The translations under genes were made by a program, and so were the position numbers. The notes beneath the pieces were generated by a model. The model made no database searches, was not told the DNA's origin, and saw only the letters and a list, made by a program, of their open reading frames with translations. A DNA stretch of 64,000 nt from Paenibacillus sp. FJAT-29882 (GTDB lineage Bacteria > Bacillota > Bacilli > Bacillales > DSM-1321): assembly GCF_001510645.1 (NCBI RefSeq), contig NZ_LMVB01000002.1:248001-312000 (forward strand), read 5' to 3'. This document shows, piece after piece, positions 31,737-40,185 of the stretch (positions within the stretch are counted from its first letter, which is position 1; each line of letters starts with the position of its first letter).

Positions 31737-33110
31737 TCAGAAACTAAATTCTGTTTCACCCTTACTTTCTAAATTGTTTTTTTCACGAATAAAACGGTTT
31801 TCTGGTTTCTTCAAACCCAGGTGATCACGAAGAGTTTCCCCTTCATATTCAACTCGGAATAGATCTCTCTCCTGCAAAATAGGTACAACATGCTTAGCAA
31901 AATCCTCTAAATCCCTAGACAGAAGTGGAAATTGAATCATAAATCCGTCTGCTGCTTTCTCTGCAAACCATTTCTCAATTTCATCTGCTACCTGAGTTGG
32001 TGTTCCTACAAATCCATCCTTTCTTGCTGCTCCAAAAAACCTTGTATATAAATCTCCTACCTTTAAATCCTCTTTATCAATGATTTCTTTCATTTCATTA
32101 AAATTACTTTGGATGCTATTGACTTCTGAAAACACTACTTCTTTAGCAGGTGTATTTAAAGAATACTTTGAGAAATCTACATTCCCCATATAGCCAGAAA
32201 CAAATTTCAGTCCTTCATAGGGGTCTATTAGACTTAAAAGTTCGTTATATTTTTGTGCTGCAATTTCTTCCGTTTCACCGATAATGGGGGAAATTCCATG
32301 AAGGATCTGGAGTTCATCTTCATTTCTTCCAAAATCCCTTAACTGAGACTTTAATTTTTTGTAATAACGTTTAGATTCTTCAATATTATCCCAATGAGTA
32401 AAGACCACTTCAGCCGTTCGTGCAGCTAATCGTTGTCCTGGAATAGATGCACCAGCCTGAATAATAACTGGCTGGCCTTGTTTTGAGCGAGCTATATTCA
32501 ATGGACCTTTTACAGAGAAATACTTCCCTTTATAATGCTGCTCATGTACTTTATTAGGGTCATAGAATTGTCCTGATTCTTTATTATAGATAAATGCATC
32601 ATCTTCCCATGAATCCCATAATCCTTTAACAACATCGATAAATTCTTCTGCTCTTTCATAACGAAGATCATGATCCCAATGCTTCTCTCGACTAAAATTC
32701 AAGGCTGTCTCTCCAGTGGCATCAGATGTTGTTACGAGATTCCATCCCACACGTCCTTCGCTAATATGGTCAGCAGAAGCAAATTGGCGAGCAAGAACAT
32801 ATGGTTCGCTGTATGTGGTGGAGGCGGTCGCGCCAACGCCAATTTTTTCTGTCACCGAAGCAATCGCTGTAATATATACGACCGGATCAAATCGGTTAAG
32901 AATTTGTGGATGTGACTCATGATTAATCGCTAAACTATCAGGCATGAATACCAGATCGAATTTTGCCTTTTCTGCTATTTTTGCAAGTTTTTGCAGCTCT
33001 TTTATTTCAATACTGGCTTTTGGATTTGCAAGAGGATGACGCCAAGAGGAGACATGCATCCCAGAACCAATGGTATAAAGTGCTAATTTTATTTGCCTCC
33101 TTTGAGTCAT
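31737..33110 (-). CDS. NtaA/SnaA/DszA-family FMN-dependent monooxygenase (YtnJ-like)
   Basis: A 457-residue flavin monooxygenase of the bacterial luciferase-like superfamily, NtaA/SnaA/DszA branch. Typical segments are SWRHPLANPKASIEI, FDLVFMPDSLAI, DPVVYITAIASVTEKIGVGATASTTYSEPY, SEGRVGWNLVTTSD (FMN contacts), RYERAEEFIDVVKGLWDSWED and FVGTPTQVADEIEKWFAEKAADGFMIQFPLL. It uses FMNH2 from a separate reductase to oxidise small S- or N-containing substrates; the operon points to C-S cleavage of an imported S-substituted cysteine or similar. The ATG at 33110 is chosen because AAGGAG is 7 bases upstream; the ATG at 33116 is too close to it. Confidence 0.87.
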   Translation of the reverse strand: MTQRRQIKLALYTIGSGMHVSSWRHPLANPKASIEIKELQKLAKIAEKAKFDLVFMPDSLAINHESHPQILNRFDPVVYITAIASVTEKIGVGATASTTYSEPYVLARQFASADHISEGRVGWNLVTTSDATGETALNFSREKHWDHDLRYERAEEFIDVVKGLWDSWEDDAFIYNKESGQFYDPNKVHEQHYKGKYFSVKGPLNIARSKQGQPVIIQAGASIPGQRLAARTAEVVFTHWDNIEESKRYYKKLKSQLRDFGRNEDELQILHGISPIIGETEEIAAQKYNELLSLIDPYEGLKFVSGYMGNVDFSKYSLNTPAKEVVFSEVNSIQSNFNEMKEIIDKEDLKVGDLYTRFFGAARKDGFVGTPTQVADEIEKWFAEKAADGFMIQFPLLSRDLEDFAKHVVPILQERDLFRVEYEGETLRDHLGLKKPENRFIREKNNLESKGETEFSF

Positions 33111-33121
33111 AACCATTCTCC

Positions 33122-33979
33122 TTATTTGTTATTAGAATACGTTTCCTTATAAGTAGCTAACTCATCTAAACTTATAAAGGTTGGAATGTAATTTCCTTTA
33201 TAAGTTTCTTCAATAAATTTAGCCGTTTCATTTGATTGATAAAGTTCAACTACTTGCTTAAATAATTTATTATCCTTATCTTTGCTATTCGTCGCAATCG
33301 TATTAATGTAAGGCTTTGCCGTTTTACTTTCATGAATAAGAGCATCCTTTAATGTAAGACCTGCTTCTACTGCTACTCCATTATTGATAACTGCCCCTGC
33401 TGTATCTTCCATTACTACTGGAGCATTGTAGCTATCTACAGGCACAATTTCAAGGTTCTTTGGATTGTCTTTGATTTTGTCTTCTCCACCATTTCCATCA
33501 AAATCATCCACTACTGTTATAAGATTCGCTTCTTGAAGCAATAACAAAGCACGTCCCCAGTTTGAGGCATCATTTGGTACAGCAATTTGTGAACCATCTA
33601 GAATGTCCTCAATCGATTCATATTTACTTGAATATAAGCCCATTGGTGCCATGATGGTTGCCGCAATTGGAACAATATTACTTCCATTTTTTGAATTATA
33701 ATAATCTAAATAGGCTACATGCTGAAATGCATTGATATCAATTTCTCCTTCTATAAGTGCTTGGTTCGGATCATAAGCAGAAGAAAAATTTACAATCTCT
33801 AATTCAATTCCTTCTTTTGCAGCCCTTTCCTTTAAGAATTCCCATGTTCTAAGTTCAGAACTTCTAACACCCACTTTTACTTTCGTTTTTTCTTCCTCTC
33901 CGTTTGTAGAATCACTAGAGCAAGCTGTTAATAAAAAACATATAACCAAAACTATGAATAAAAACCACTTTTTCTTCAT
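33122..33979 (-). CDS. metQ: MetQ-family substrate-binding lipoprotein, second copy
   Basis: A 285-residue NlpA/MetQ family lipoprotein with lipobox LLTAC at residues 17-21. The family signatures are VKVGVRSSELRTWEFLKERA, YDPNQALIEGEIDINAFQHVAYLDYYN, APMGLYSSKYESIEDI, GSQIAVPNDASNWGRALLLLQEANLI and NIVPVDSYNAP-like region. It would present methionine or a sulfur amino acid derivative to the MetNI transporter. It differs strongly from the first copy at 35867-36712, which suggests a different ligand for the same permease. It lies just before the NtaA gene in the operon. Confidence 0.88.
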   Translation of the reverse strand: MKKKWFLFIVLVICFLLTACSSDSTNGEEEKTKVKVGVRSSELRTWEFLKERAAKEGIELEIVNFSSAYDPNQALIEGEIDINAFQHVAYLDYYNSKNGSNIVPIAATIMAPMGLYSSKYESIEDILDGSQIAVPNDASNWGRALLLLQEANLITVVDDFDGNGGEDKIKDNPKNLEIVPVDSYNAPVVMEDTAGAVINNGVAVEAGLTLKDALIHESKTAKPYINTIATNSKDKDNKLFKQVVELYQSNETAKFIEETYKGNYIPTFISLDELATYKETYSNNK

Positions 33980-34057
33980 TACATTTCTCTCTCCTTTGTT
34001 TCATCTTTTTACTTTTAATCAAATTTCCTTTGAAAAATCGTGGCATAGTCCTGCGGC

Positions 34058-34162
34058 TTTAACTTTATTCAGCCGGCGTTTGAACCTCCACTGAATTGTT
34101 CACTCTTTTTGCATTCATCCCTTAACTTTAGAAGTAGTGGACTTCTGCTGAATAAAGTTAAA
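34058..34162. repeat. MITE-like element with 16-bp terminal inverted repeats
   Basis: TTTAACTTTATTCAGC (34058-34073) and its exact complement (34147-34162) bound a 105-bp segment with no coding capacity and an internal hairpin GAAGT-AGTGG-ACTTC. The right repeat contains the stop codon of metI. It sits inside the operon between metI and the second metQ. Confidence 0.6.
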
Positions 34163-34808
34163 CTCTTCTAATTTTCCGTTCAAGTATATTTCCTAAGCTC
34201 TGAACTACTTGAACAATAATGACTAAGATAATAACCGTTACAAAGATCGTGATCGTACTAAATCGTTGATATCCGTACGTAATAGCTACATCTCCAAGGC
34301 CTCCACCACCAACGGCTCCTGCCATCGCTGTTGCACCGATTAATCCAATTGTTGCGGTCGTTATACTCAGAATTAAAGATGGAAATGCTTCTGGGAGCAA
34401 GAATCGATAAATAATTTGTAGGGGTGTAGCTCCCATCGCTTTAGCTGCCTCAATAATTCCATCATCAACCTCTAATAGTGAATTCTCCACAAGTCTTGAC
34501 ATATAAGGCCCAATATGAAGAACAAGAGGTACGATTGCTGCTGTTGTCCCGATGGAAGTCCCGACAATTAGTCTTGTAAATGGAATTATGGCTACTAGCA
34601 AAATAATAAACGGAATGGATCGGAATGTGTTGACAATAGGATTTACAATAGAAAATATCAATTTGTTTTCTAAAATATGACCCTTTCTGGTAACAACTAA
34701 TAACATTCCTAGAATGATCCCTATAATGCTTCCAAAAAGTAGTGAAATACTAACCATGTATAGCGTATCCCATAGCGCTTGCACGATGAGTTCCGTAGTG
34801 ACTTCCAT
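34158..34808 (-). CDS. metI: Methionine-type ABC transporter permease MetI
   Basis: A 216-residue inner-membrane permease with five helices. The EAA loop typical of D-methionine/MetI permeases is EAAKAMGATPLQIIYRFLLPEAFPSLI (about residues 124-150), and TATIGLIGATAMAGAVGGGGLGD is the conserved helix-4/5 region. It overlaps the end of metN by 59 bases, and its own ribosome binding site (GAAGGAGG) is inside metN. Its stop codon is provided by the right repeat of the MITE-like element, so the last residues (ERKIRRV) may have been changed by that insertion. Confidence 0.9.
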   Translation of the reverse strand: MEVTTELIVQALWDTLYMVSISLLFGSIIGIILGMLLVVTRKGHILENKLIFSIVNPIVNTFRSIPFIILLVAIIPFTRLIVGTSIGTTAAIVPLVLHIGPYMSRLVENSLLEVDDGIIEAAKAMGATPLQIIYRFLLPEAFPSLILSITTATIGLIGATAMAGAVGGGGLGDVAITYGYQRFSTITIFVTVIILVIIVQVVQSLGNILERKIRRV

Positions 34809-35829
34809 TTTCTGAAACCTCCTTCACTTCGACATCTTGATTACAGATAAATTGTAATGCCCTCTCTAACTCGACATCATCACCTATTAATTCAACAATT
34901 AAATTTCCAAATGGCATTCCTTGAAGCTCTGTAATATTCCCAAAAAGAACATTAATGTCTACCTGATATTTTTTTGCAGTTCTTGAAATGAGAGGCTGCC
35001 CTGAACTTGCACCTAAAAAGTCAATCTTAAAAACTCGGCTAGTATATTCATTTTCCTTTAGCATCTTATAAACGCTTTCTGGGACTTCATCACGAACAAC
35101 AGAACGAACAAAATTTCTTGTTGTTTCTGTTGTTGGACGAGCAAAAATATCAAATACACTGCCTGATTCAATGACCCGCCCCTCTTCCATTACTGCTACT
35201 CGGTTACAAATTTCTTTAATGACTTCCATCTCATGAGTAATGATGAGAATCGTAATTTTATACTCTTCATTAATTTTCTTTAATAAATTTAAAATAGATT
35301 TGGTTGTTTGTGGATCTAGAGCCGACGTCGCTTCATCACATAATAATATAGAAGGATTTGTCGCAAGGGCTCGTGCTATACCGACACGTTGCTTTTGCCC
35401 ACCCGATAGCTGGTTTGGATAATTCTTCGCCTTATCCTCTAACCCGACAAAACGAAGAATTTCATACACTCTTTCTTCTATTTCTTTTTTCTTTTTCTTA
35501 CTTAATATTAATGGCATTGCCACATTATCAAACACCGTTTTGGAATTAAGTAAGTTAAAATGCTGAAAGATCATTCCAATGTTTTTCTTTTCTTCACACA
35601 ATTCCTTTTCAGACAGCATTGCTAAATTTTTTCCTTCTATGATCACCTCACCAGATGTAGGATACTCTAATAAATTTACAGTTCGGATGAGCGTACTTTT
35701 TCCTGCACCGCTAAAACCGATCACCCCAAAAACATCGCCTTTTTCTACTACTATATTAATGTCATTCAAAGCATGAATTTTCTTATCGTTACTTTCAAAA
35801 ACCTTTGATACATTTTTGAATTCAATCAA
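34750..35829 (-). CDS. metN: Methionine-type ABC transporter ATPase MetN
   Basis: A cytoplasmic ATPase of about 359 residues. It has Walker A GFSGAGKSTLIRTV, Q-loop IFQHFNLL, signature LSGGQKQRVGIARAL, Walker B LLCDEATSALDP and switch His ITHEMEVI, followed by the C-terminal NIL regulatory domain (about residues 265-340; FLGASSGQPLISRTAKKYQVDINVLFGNI) through which methionine inhibits transport in family members. The TTG at 35829 is preferred because AGGAGG is 7 bases upstream and MIEFKNVSKVF is the usual MetN beginning; the ATG at 35835 is adjacent to the ribosome binding site. Confidence 0.9.
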   Translation of the reverse strand: MIEFKNVSKVFESNDKKIHALNDINIVVEKGDVFGVIGFSGAGKSTLIRTVNLLEYPTSGEVIIEGKNLAMLSEKELCEEKKNIGMIFQHFNLLNSKTVFDNVAMPLILSKKKKKEIEERVYEILRFVGLEDKAKNYPNQLSGGQKQRVGIARALATNPSILLCDEATSALDPQTTKSILNLLKKINEEYKITILIITHEMEVIKEICNRVAVMEEGRVIESGSVFDIFARPTTETTRNFVRSVVRDEVPESVYKMLKENEYTSRVFKIDFLGASSGQPLISRTAKKYQVDINVLFGNITELQGMPFGNLIVELIGDDVELERALQFICNQDVEVKEVSENGSHYGTHRASAMGYAIHG

Positions 35830-35866
35830 AACCATACCTCCTCACGCTTGAGCTATTTTTGCTGTT

Positions 35867-36712
35867 TTAAAATGCAGGGACAACGGCTCCATCATATGTT
35901 TCTTCAATGAACTTTTTAACCTTTTCAGATGTTAAAGCTTCTGCAAGCTTTTGAATCGGTTCACTGTCTTTATTGTCAGGTCGAGAAACTAAAACATTCA
36001 CATATGGTGAATCTGCATCTTCAATGATTAATGAATCTTCAAGCGGCTTAAAGTTTGCTTCTAACGCATAGTTGGTATTTATGGTTGCTGCCTCTACATC
36101 GTCAAGGGCACGAACTAAAAGTGGTGAATCCACCGGAATAAACTCTAATTTTTTCTTATTTTCTGTAATATCCTCTATTGTGTAATCACCGGATTTGCTT
36201 TCATCTAATTCAATAATCCCATGCTTTGCTAATAGTTGAAGTGCTCTTGAAAAGTTTGATGGATTATTCGGAATAGCGATTTTTGCACCATCTGATAATT
36301 CTTCGATAGAATCAATTTTCTTGGAATAAAGACCAAAGGGCTCAATGTGTATACCTTTCACAACAACTAAGTTTAACCCGCTATCTTTATTTATTTGTTC
36401 TAAATACGGTACGTGTTGGAAGAAATTCGCGTCCAATTCTCCATCAAAAACTCGTTGGTTTGCCTGTATTCCATCTGTACTATTTGTCACCTCGAGTTTT
36501 ATCCCTTCTTTGTCAAGATCAGGTGCAATAAATTCTAAAATCTCAGCATGTGGAATTGAGGATGCTTCAATTTTTAGGGTTATCTCTTCCTTTTGTTCTA
36601 CTTTTGCTTCTTTACTTTTTGTAGAAGCAGCAGACTCCTCTTTCCCGCAGGCTCCTAAAATGAATACTCCCATTGCTAATATAGCTAATAACAACCAATT
36701 GATTTTCTTCAT
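35867..36712 (-). CDS. metQ: MetQ-family substrate-binding lipoprotein
   Basis: A 281-residue lipoprotein with lipobox ILGAC at about residue 21 and the MetQ features ITLKIEASSIPHAEILEFIAPDL, VTNSTDGIQANQRVFDGELDANFFQHVPYLE, HIEPFGLYSKKIDSIEEL, GAKIAIPNNPSNFSRALQLL and VKKFIEETYDGAVVPAF. It captures methionine or related compounds outside the membrane and delivers them to MetNI. It lies directly upstream of metN (37 bases), inside the SAM-riboswitch operon. Confidence 0.9.
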   Translation of the reverse strand: MKKINWLLLAILAMGVFILGACGKEESAASTKSKEAKVEQKEEITLKIEASSIPHAEILEFIAPDLDKEGIKLEVTNSTDGIQANQRVFDGELDANFFQHVPYLEQINKDSGLNLVVVKGIHIEPFGLYSKKIDSIEELSDGAKIAIPNNPSNFSRALQLLAKHGIIELDESKSGDYTIEDITENKKKLEFIPVDSPLLVRALDDVEAATINTNYALEANFKPLEDSLIIEDADSPYVNVLVSRPDNKDSEPIQKLAEALTSEKVKKFIEETYDGAVVPAF

Positions 36713-36807
36713 TTCTCCCTCTCCCTTAATTTTAATTTATTATTATATCGACTTTACAAATTGAAATAGTCGGAATTAAACATTAAAGATTCTATCTTTG
36801 TACCCTA

Positions 36808-37044
36808 TTAAGCACTTTTGGAAGATGCTCTAATCCCAACTCTGTCACACCTATATAATACTAGTCCATTGCCTACTTCAATAACAGGGACATGACGAAC
36901 ACCTTCACTTCTAAAATATCCCTTCTCTTATCATGGTTAGTAACATCGACTGTTTGATATTCAATTTCTCTTTTGTTTAAATACTTCTTCACAATAATGG
37001 CAACCTTTCTTTGACCAAACTACAACTGATAACTCTTTTCCCAT
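36808..37044 (-). pseudogene. ytnI-like thioredoxin/glutaredoxin-type protein, multiply frameshifted
   Basis: Starts well (AGGAGGTAG, ATG at 37044): MGKELSVVVWSKKGCHYCEEV, with a CxxC redox motif. Then single-base shifts are needed to continue: KYLNKREIEYQTVDVTNHDK in one frame, then SEGVRHVPVIEVGNG in another, then GLEHLPKVL. With the shifts repaired it would be an about 78-residue glutaredoxin-like protein like B. subtilis YtnI, whose gene also sits among sulfur monooxygenase genes. At least three shifts in about 240 bases argue for true decay, but reads would settle this. Confidence 0.75.
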
Positions 37045-37066
37045 AAAAACTACCTCCTTATATTTT

Positions 37067-38080
37067 TTATAAAATGTATTCTCTATTTCTTTCACTTGAG
37101 CGAAGGGGACTTAATAGTTCAAAAGAACGTAGTCTCTCTGCTTCTTTTAATAATGGTGTGTGTAAAATAAACTCATCCACTCCATATGTTTTATGTAGAT
37201 GATCTAATTCTCTCTTCACAAATTCAGAGGTACCAGCAATGACATGTGCTTGGCTTTCTTCAATTTCATAAGGCTCTGTTGCTTGTTCTTTAAAAGCCTC
37301 AGCCGCCTTCGCTGAATGCACGGTTAATGTTCGATCGCTCTGGAAATGAACCTTAAATATTCTATGCTCCTTTGCAAGCTCTTCTGCCTCTTGTTGGGAT
37401 CGGGCTGCAATGACTGCGGAAGAAACGATGAACTTACCTTCTGGATATTTCTTTTTATATACATTAGCTGCACTTTCCAATTCAGAAGGGTCACTATTTA
37501 TGAATTGGGCAAACACATAATTAATTCTATAATTTGCAGCTATTGTTGCACTATTTTCACTAGTCCCCAACAGAAAGACTTTAGGCTTTTCAGATGATTT
37601 TGGCAGAGCTTGAATACCAGCAAGTGGATGATCTGGATCAACCTTATCTTCAATTAATTGTTGTACAAACGATAGCCGCTCCTCAAAGTCCATTCCATCG
37701 TTCACTGTTCCGAACTGCAATGCTCTTGTCGAAAGTGGAAACCCTCCAGGTGCTTTCCCAACACCAAGGTCCACTCTCCCGGGTGCGAGGCTTGATATTA
37801 CATGAAAATTCTCAACAACCTTATAAGGACTGTAATGTTGAATCATTACTCCTCCCGCACCAATCTGAATGGATTTTGTCTTAGCCAGTAAGTAAGAAAT
37901 GAATACTTCTGGTGAGGACCCTGCCACCTGTTCCATATGATGATGTTCCGAAACCCAAAAGCGAGTATATCCCCATTCTTCAGCTTTTTGTGCTAATTGA
38001 ACAGAGTGCTCAAAGGCTTGCACAGCCGTTGTTCCTGGAAAAATGGGACTTTGATCAAGAATTCCAAGCTTGTAACTCAT
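37067..38080 (-). CDS. LLM-class (luciferase-like) flavin monooxygenase, YtmO-like
   Basis: A 337-residue luciferase-like monooxygenase, the first gene of the SAM-riboswitch operon. Family segments are LGILDQSPIFPGTTAVQAFEHSVQLAQKAEEWGYTRFWVSEHHH, GSSPEVFISYLLAKT, IQIGAGGVMIQHYSPYKVVENFHVISSLAPGRVDLGVGKAPGG, and a C-terminal GVDEFILHTPL. It uses reduced flavin; the substrate is unknown but B. subtilis YtmO sits in the CymR-controlled ytmI sulfur operon. GGAGG lies 9 bases before the ATG at 38080. Confidence 0.87.
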   Translation of the reverse strand: MSYKLGILDQSPIFPGTTAVQAFEHSVQLAQKAEEWGYTRFWVSEHHHMEQVAGSSPEVFISYLLAKTKSIQIGAGGVMIQHYSPYKVVENFHVISSLAPGRVDLGVGKAPGGFPLSTRALQFGTVNDGMDFEERLSFVQQLIEDKVDPDHPLAGIQALPKSSEKPKVFLLGTSENSATIAANYRINYVFAQFINSDPSELESAANVYKKKYPEGKFIVSSAVIAARSQQEAEELAKEHRIFKVHFQSDRTLTVHSAKAAEAFKEQATEPYEIEESQAHVIAGTSEFVKRELDHLHKTYGVDEFILHTPLLKEAERLRSFELLSPLRSSERNREYIL

Positions 38081-38123
38081 CTTTTAACTCCTCCATTTGT
38101 AAGTGATCATTGGAATTATTTCC

Positions 38124-38290
38124 AGAAAAAAAGACTTCTCCGATAAGAAGAAGACTCAAATATATCTTGAGGTTTCTTCTTATCTTTCAAGTTTTACAAC
38201 TTGTAGGATTTAGCACCATTCCGTCTAGGACGGCGGTTGCTGAGGTGTCATGGAGCCTTATCTCTCAACCTCTCTCGATAAGAATAATCG
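38124..38290 (-). promoter_or_regulatory. SAM-I riboswitch (S box) with terminator
   Basis: The minus strand has CTTATCGAGAGAGGTTGAG, GGCTCCATGACACCTCAGCAACC, AATGGTGCTAAATCC and GAAAGATAAG, the ordered S-box signature, with P1 formed by CTTATC/GATAAG. The expression platform is GATAAGAAGAAACCTCA...TGAGTCTTCTTCTTATC followed by CTTTTTTTC (about 38185-38124). SAM is expected to terminate transcription of the sulfur operon. Confidence 0.93.
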
Positions 38291-38313
38291 AAATATTCAG
38301 TTATAAAATAATA

Positions 38314-38365
38314 ATAAAAAAACAACTAGAAATACCTTTCATGGAAAGCAAAGTATTTCCGGTTG
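38314..38365 (-). terminator. Terminator between the consensus promoter and the SAM aptamer
   Basis: Minus-strand CAACCGGAAATAC...GTATTTCTAGTTG hairpin (with inner CTTTC-CAT-GAAAG) followed by seven T residues. It either ends the transcript of the decayed metY gene upstream or attenuates the riboswitch transcript itself. Confidence 0.7.
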
Positions 38366-38409
38366 TCCGGTCAATAAACTTTTTGAATGTTTTTTGTTAA
38401 TTTAAGGTT

Positions 38410-38438
38410 ATTATAGTCACCTATTTTTACCATGTCAA
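38410..38438 (-). promoter_or_regulatory. Consensus SigA promoter upstream of the SAM riboswitch
   Basis: TTGACA (38438-38433), 17-base spacer, TATAAT (38415-38410). It points toward the sulfur operon, but the terminator at 38314-38365 lies between it and the aptamer. Confidence 0.75.
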
Positions 38439-38505
38439 TCATTTTTTTGAAAATTCTTTACATGAAATTAATTATGCTGACGAATGTTTAATATCCTTAT
38501 GAAAA

Positions 38506-39007
38506 TTAAACACTCTTGGCAGATGCTGATTGTTGGCTATGTTTCAGAGCAAAATCTAGATCATCCAAACTATCTTCAATGGCTTCTGTACCAACTGAAA
38601 GACGAATTAGTTCAGGTGTAACACCTGTCGCTCTTGTTCTTCTTCTGTAAGTTGTTGATGCGTGGTGTTTGCAGGATGGATAATGAGAGATTTTAAGTTA
38701 CGGATATTTGCAAAACGGGAGAATAGTTGTACAGAATCAATCAATTTTTTCGATGCCACTTTCCCCCCTTTAACACCAAAGGTTAAGATCGCACCTTGCC
38801 CTTTCGGTAAATATCTTTGAGCTAAGAGTATGAAGGGTGACTGCTTAACCTAAGATAGCTACCCCATTCTACTAGATCATGATTTTCTAAAAACCCAGCT
38901 GTTTTCAATTCATTTTCACTATGCCGTTCTAGTCGTAGATGCAGTGTTTCTAATCCTTGTAATAACAGAAATGAGTTAAAAGGAGAAAGTGAAGAACCTA
39001 TATGCAC
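38506..39007 (-). pseudogene. O-acetylhomoserine sulfhydrylase (metY-like), C-terminal fragment with frameshifts
   Basis: Three frames together give SSLSPFNSFLLLQGLETLHLRLERHSEN, then [36 protein letters not shown], and after another shift [23 protein letters not shown]. This is the C-terminal half of the PLP enzyme that makes homocysteine from O-acetylhomoserine and sulfide. The N-terminal half with the PLP lysine is missing. A methionine-synthesis gene next to the SAM-controlled operon fits the theme of the region. Confidence 0.85.
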
Positions 39008-39685
39008 CTTATTTCAAGCTTAGGCAATGTTGCAAATTCTTTTCCTCCTACAGTCGAATTTATATGGGATGTACCCCATTCGGTTTTGTTATGTTTCTTT
39101 TTAGAGGGAGACCAGTGTAATCACTAAGCCCTTCTTCTGTAAATGAATGAATAGGATAGTCAAGGTGGATTGCGCCTGTGATCGTAGAACCCTAAATAAT
39201 TGTAAATTTATGGTTTTGTTTTAACGTACAAAAAGGCTCAGTAGTTAAACTGAACCTTATAAAACAATTGTTGACTTTTTTTTGTCGAGTAAAAATAAAG
39301 TAATAAGACAAAAAATGCTCACACCCGCATTCTTGAGTTAACCCATTTATTCCATTTAAACTATTATTCTGTAAGGCCGAACTATAAAAAGGGTAAAAAT
39401 AGGTATGGATATTTGAGCGTTGCCGCTGCTTTATTTGGTTTCTTTGTCGCGTTTCAAGGACTTTTTTTGGATTAATTGCTTGCTTCTTTTATAAGAAAAT
39501 TTTATCGGATGACAGTATCTCCCTAATTCGGTATATTATAAATTTCACCTTAACACACACTTTTATTTAGACCTTTCCCTTGTAGTTTGATTAGCGGATG
39601 GAAACGAAGGATTTGGGCTGATAGGCAAGTTACCAAAACCAGCTTCAGGTAATAAGTTATCTGTATAGGCCAAAGGAGTGAGAAA
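39008..39685. other. Decayed intergenic region before cwlJ
   Basis: Minus strand 39010-39190 has an open stretch (GSTITGAIHLDYPIHSFTEE) that I cannot place. A hairpin AAGG-TCAGT...ACTGA-CCTT with T runs on the minus strand lies at 39229-39257. On the plus strand about 39373-39474 a start-less frame encodes NYKKGKNRYGYLSVAAALFG and FFVAFQGLFLD, a basic stretch plus one hydrophobic helix, probably the end of a lost small membrane protein. Confidence 0.4.
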
Positions 39686-40162
39686 ATGGGTAGACGAATA
39701 AAACATACTTCACGTGACGTGGAGGAGTTAGCTAGGCTCATGCTGGCGGAAGCGAGCGGTGAAGGAGTTCAAGGGATGAACATGGTGGGATCGGTTGTAG
39801 CCAATCGAGTCGAAGCTGACTGTGCACCTGACTTCAAAGGGTTGCGCAATATCAGACATGCGATTTATCAAACCATACCCGGAACTGGTATTCCCCACTT
39901 CGAGCCTGTCTTAAATGGATCATTGTATACACAACGTCCCGACGAAGCTGACCTCCAGAGGGCTAGAAATTTGTTACAGGGTCATAGGGAACCTCGTTCA
40001 AGAATGAATTTGTGGTTTTTTAACCCCAGTCCGGGGAAAAAGTACCGAGCTCCTTGTACCGAAACGATGCCAAGATCCCCAATGACGAAGTTCGACTTTT
40101 CGCACAAGAACCATTGCTTCTATGTTGCGGTACCGGGCTATTGCCCAGAGTTTTATAGATAA
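39686..40162 (+). CDS. cwlJ: Spore cortex-lytic enzyme CwlJ
   Basis: A 158-residue SleB/CwlJ-type cell wall hydrolase (Hydrolase_2 fold) that degrades spore cortex peptidoglycan during germination, triggered by calcium dipicolinate in B. subtilis. Visible family features are ELARLMLAEASGEGVQGMNMVGSVVANRV (with the likely catalytic Glu in LAEASGEG), DFKGLRNIRHAIYQ and the C-terminal KNHCFYVAVPGYCPEFY. It has no signal peptide, as expected for a protein made in the mother cell and placed in the coat. AAGGAG precedes the ATG at 39686. gerQ follows 23 bases downstream, the conserved cwlJ-gerQ pair. Confidence 0.93.
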   Translation: MGRRIKHTSRDVEELARLMLAEASGEGVQGMNMVGSVVANRVEADCAPDFKGLRNIRHAIYQTIPGTGIPHFEPVLNGSLYTQRPDEADLQRARNLLQGHREPRSRMNLWFFNPSPGKKYRAPCTETMPRSPMTKFDFSHKNHCFYVAVPGYCPEFYR

Positions 40163-40185
40163 ATTAAAAAGGAGCTGATCTTCTC

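Noticed and set aside
34750..34808. Unusual 59-base overlap of metN and metI as a frameshift or fusion
   Set aside because: Both proteins are full length, and metI has its own AAGGAGG site inside metN, so this is ordinary overlap.
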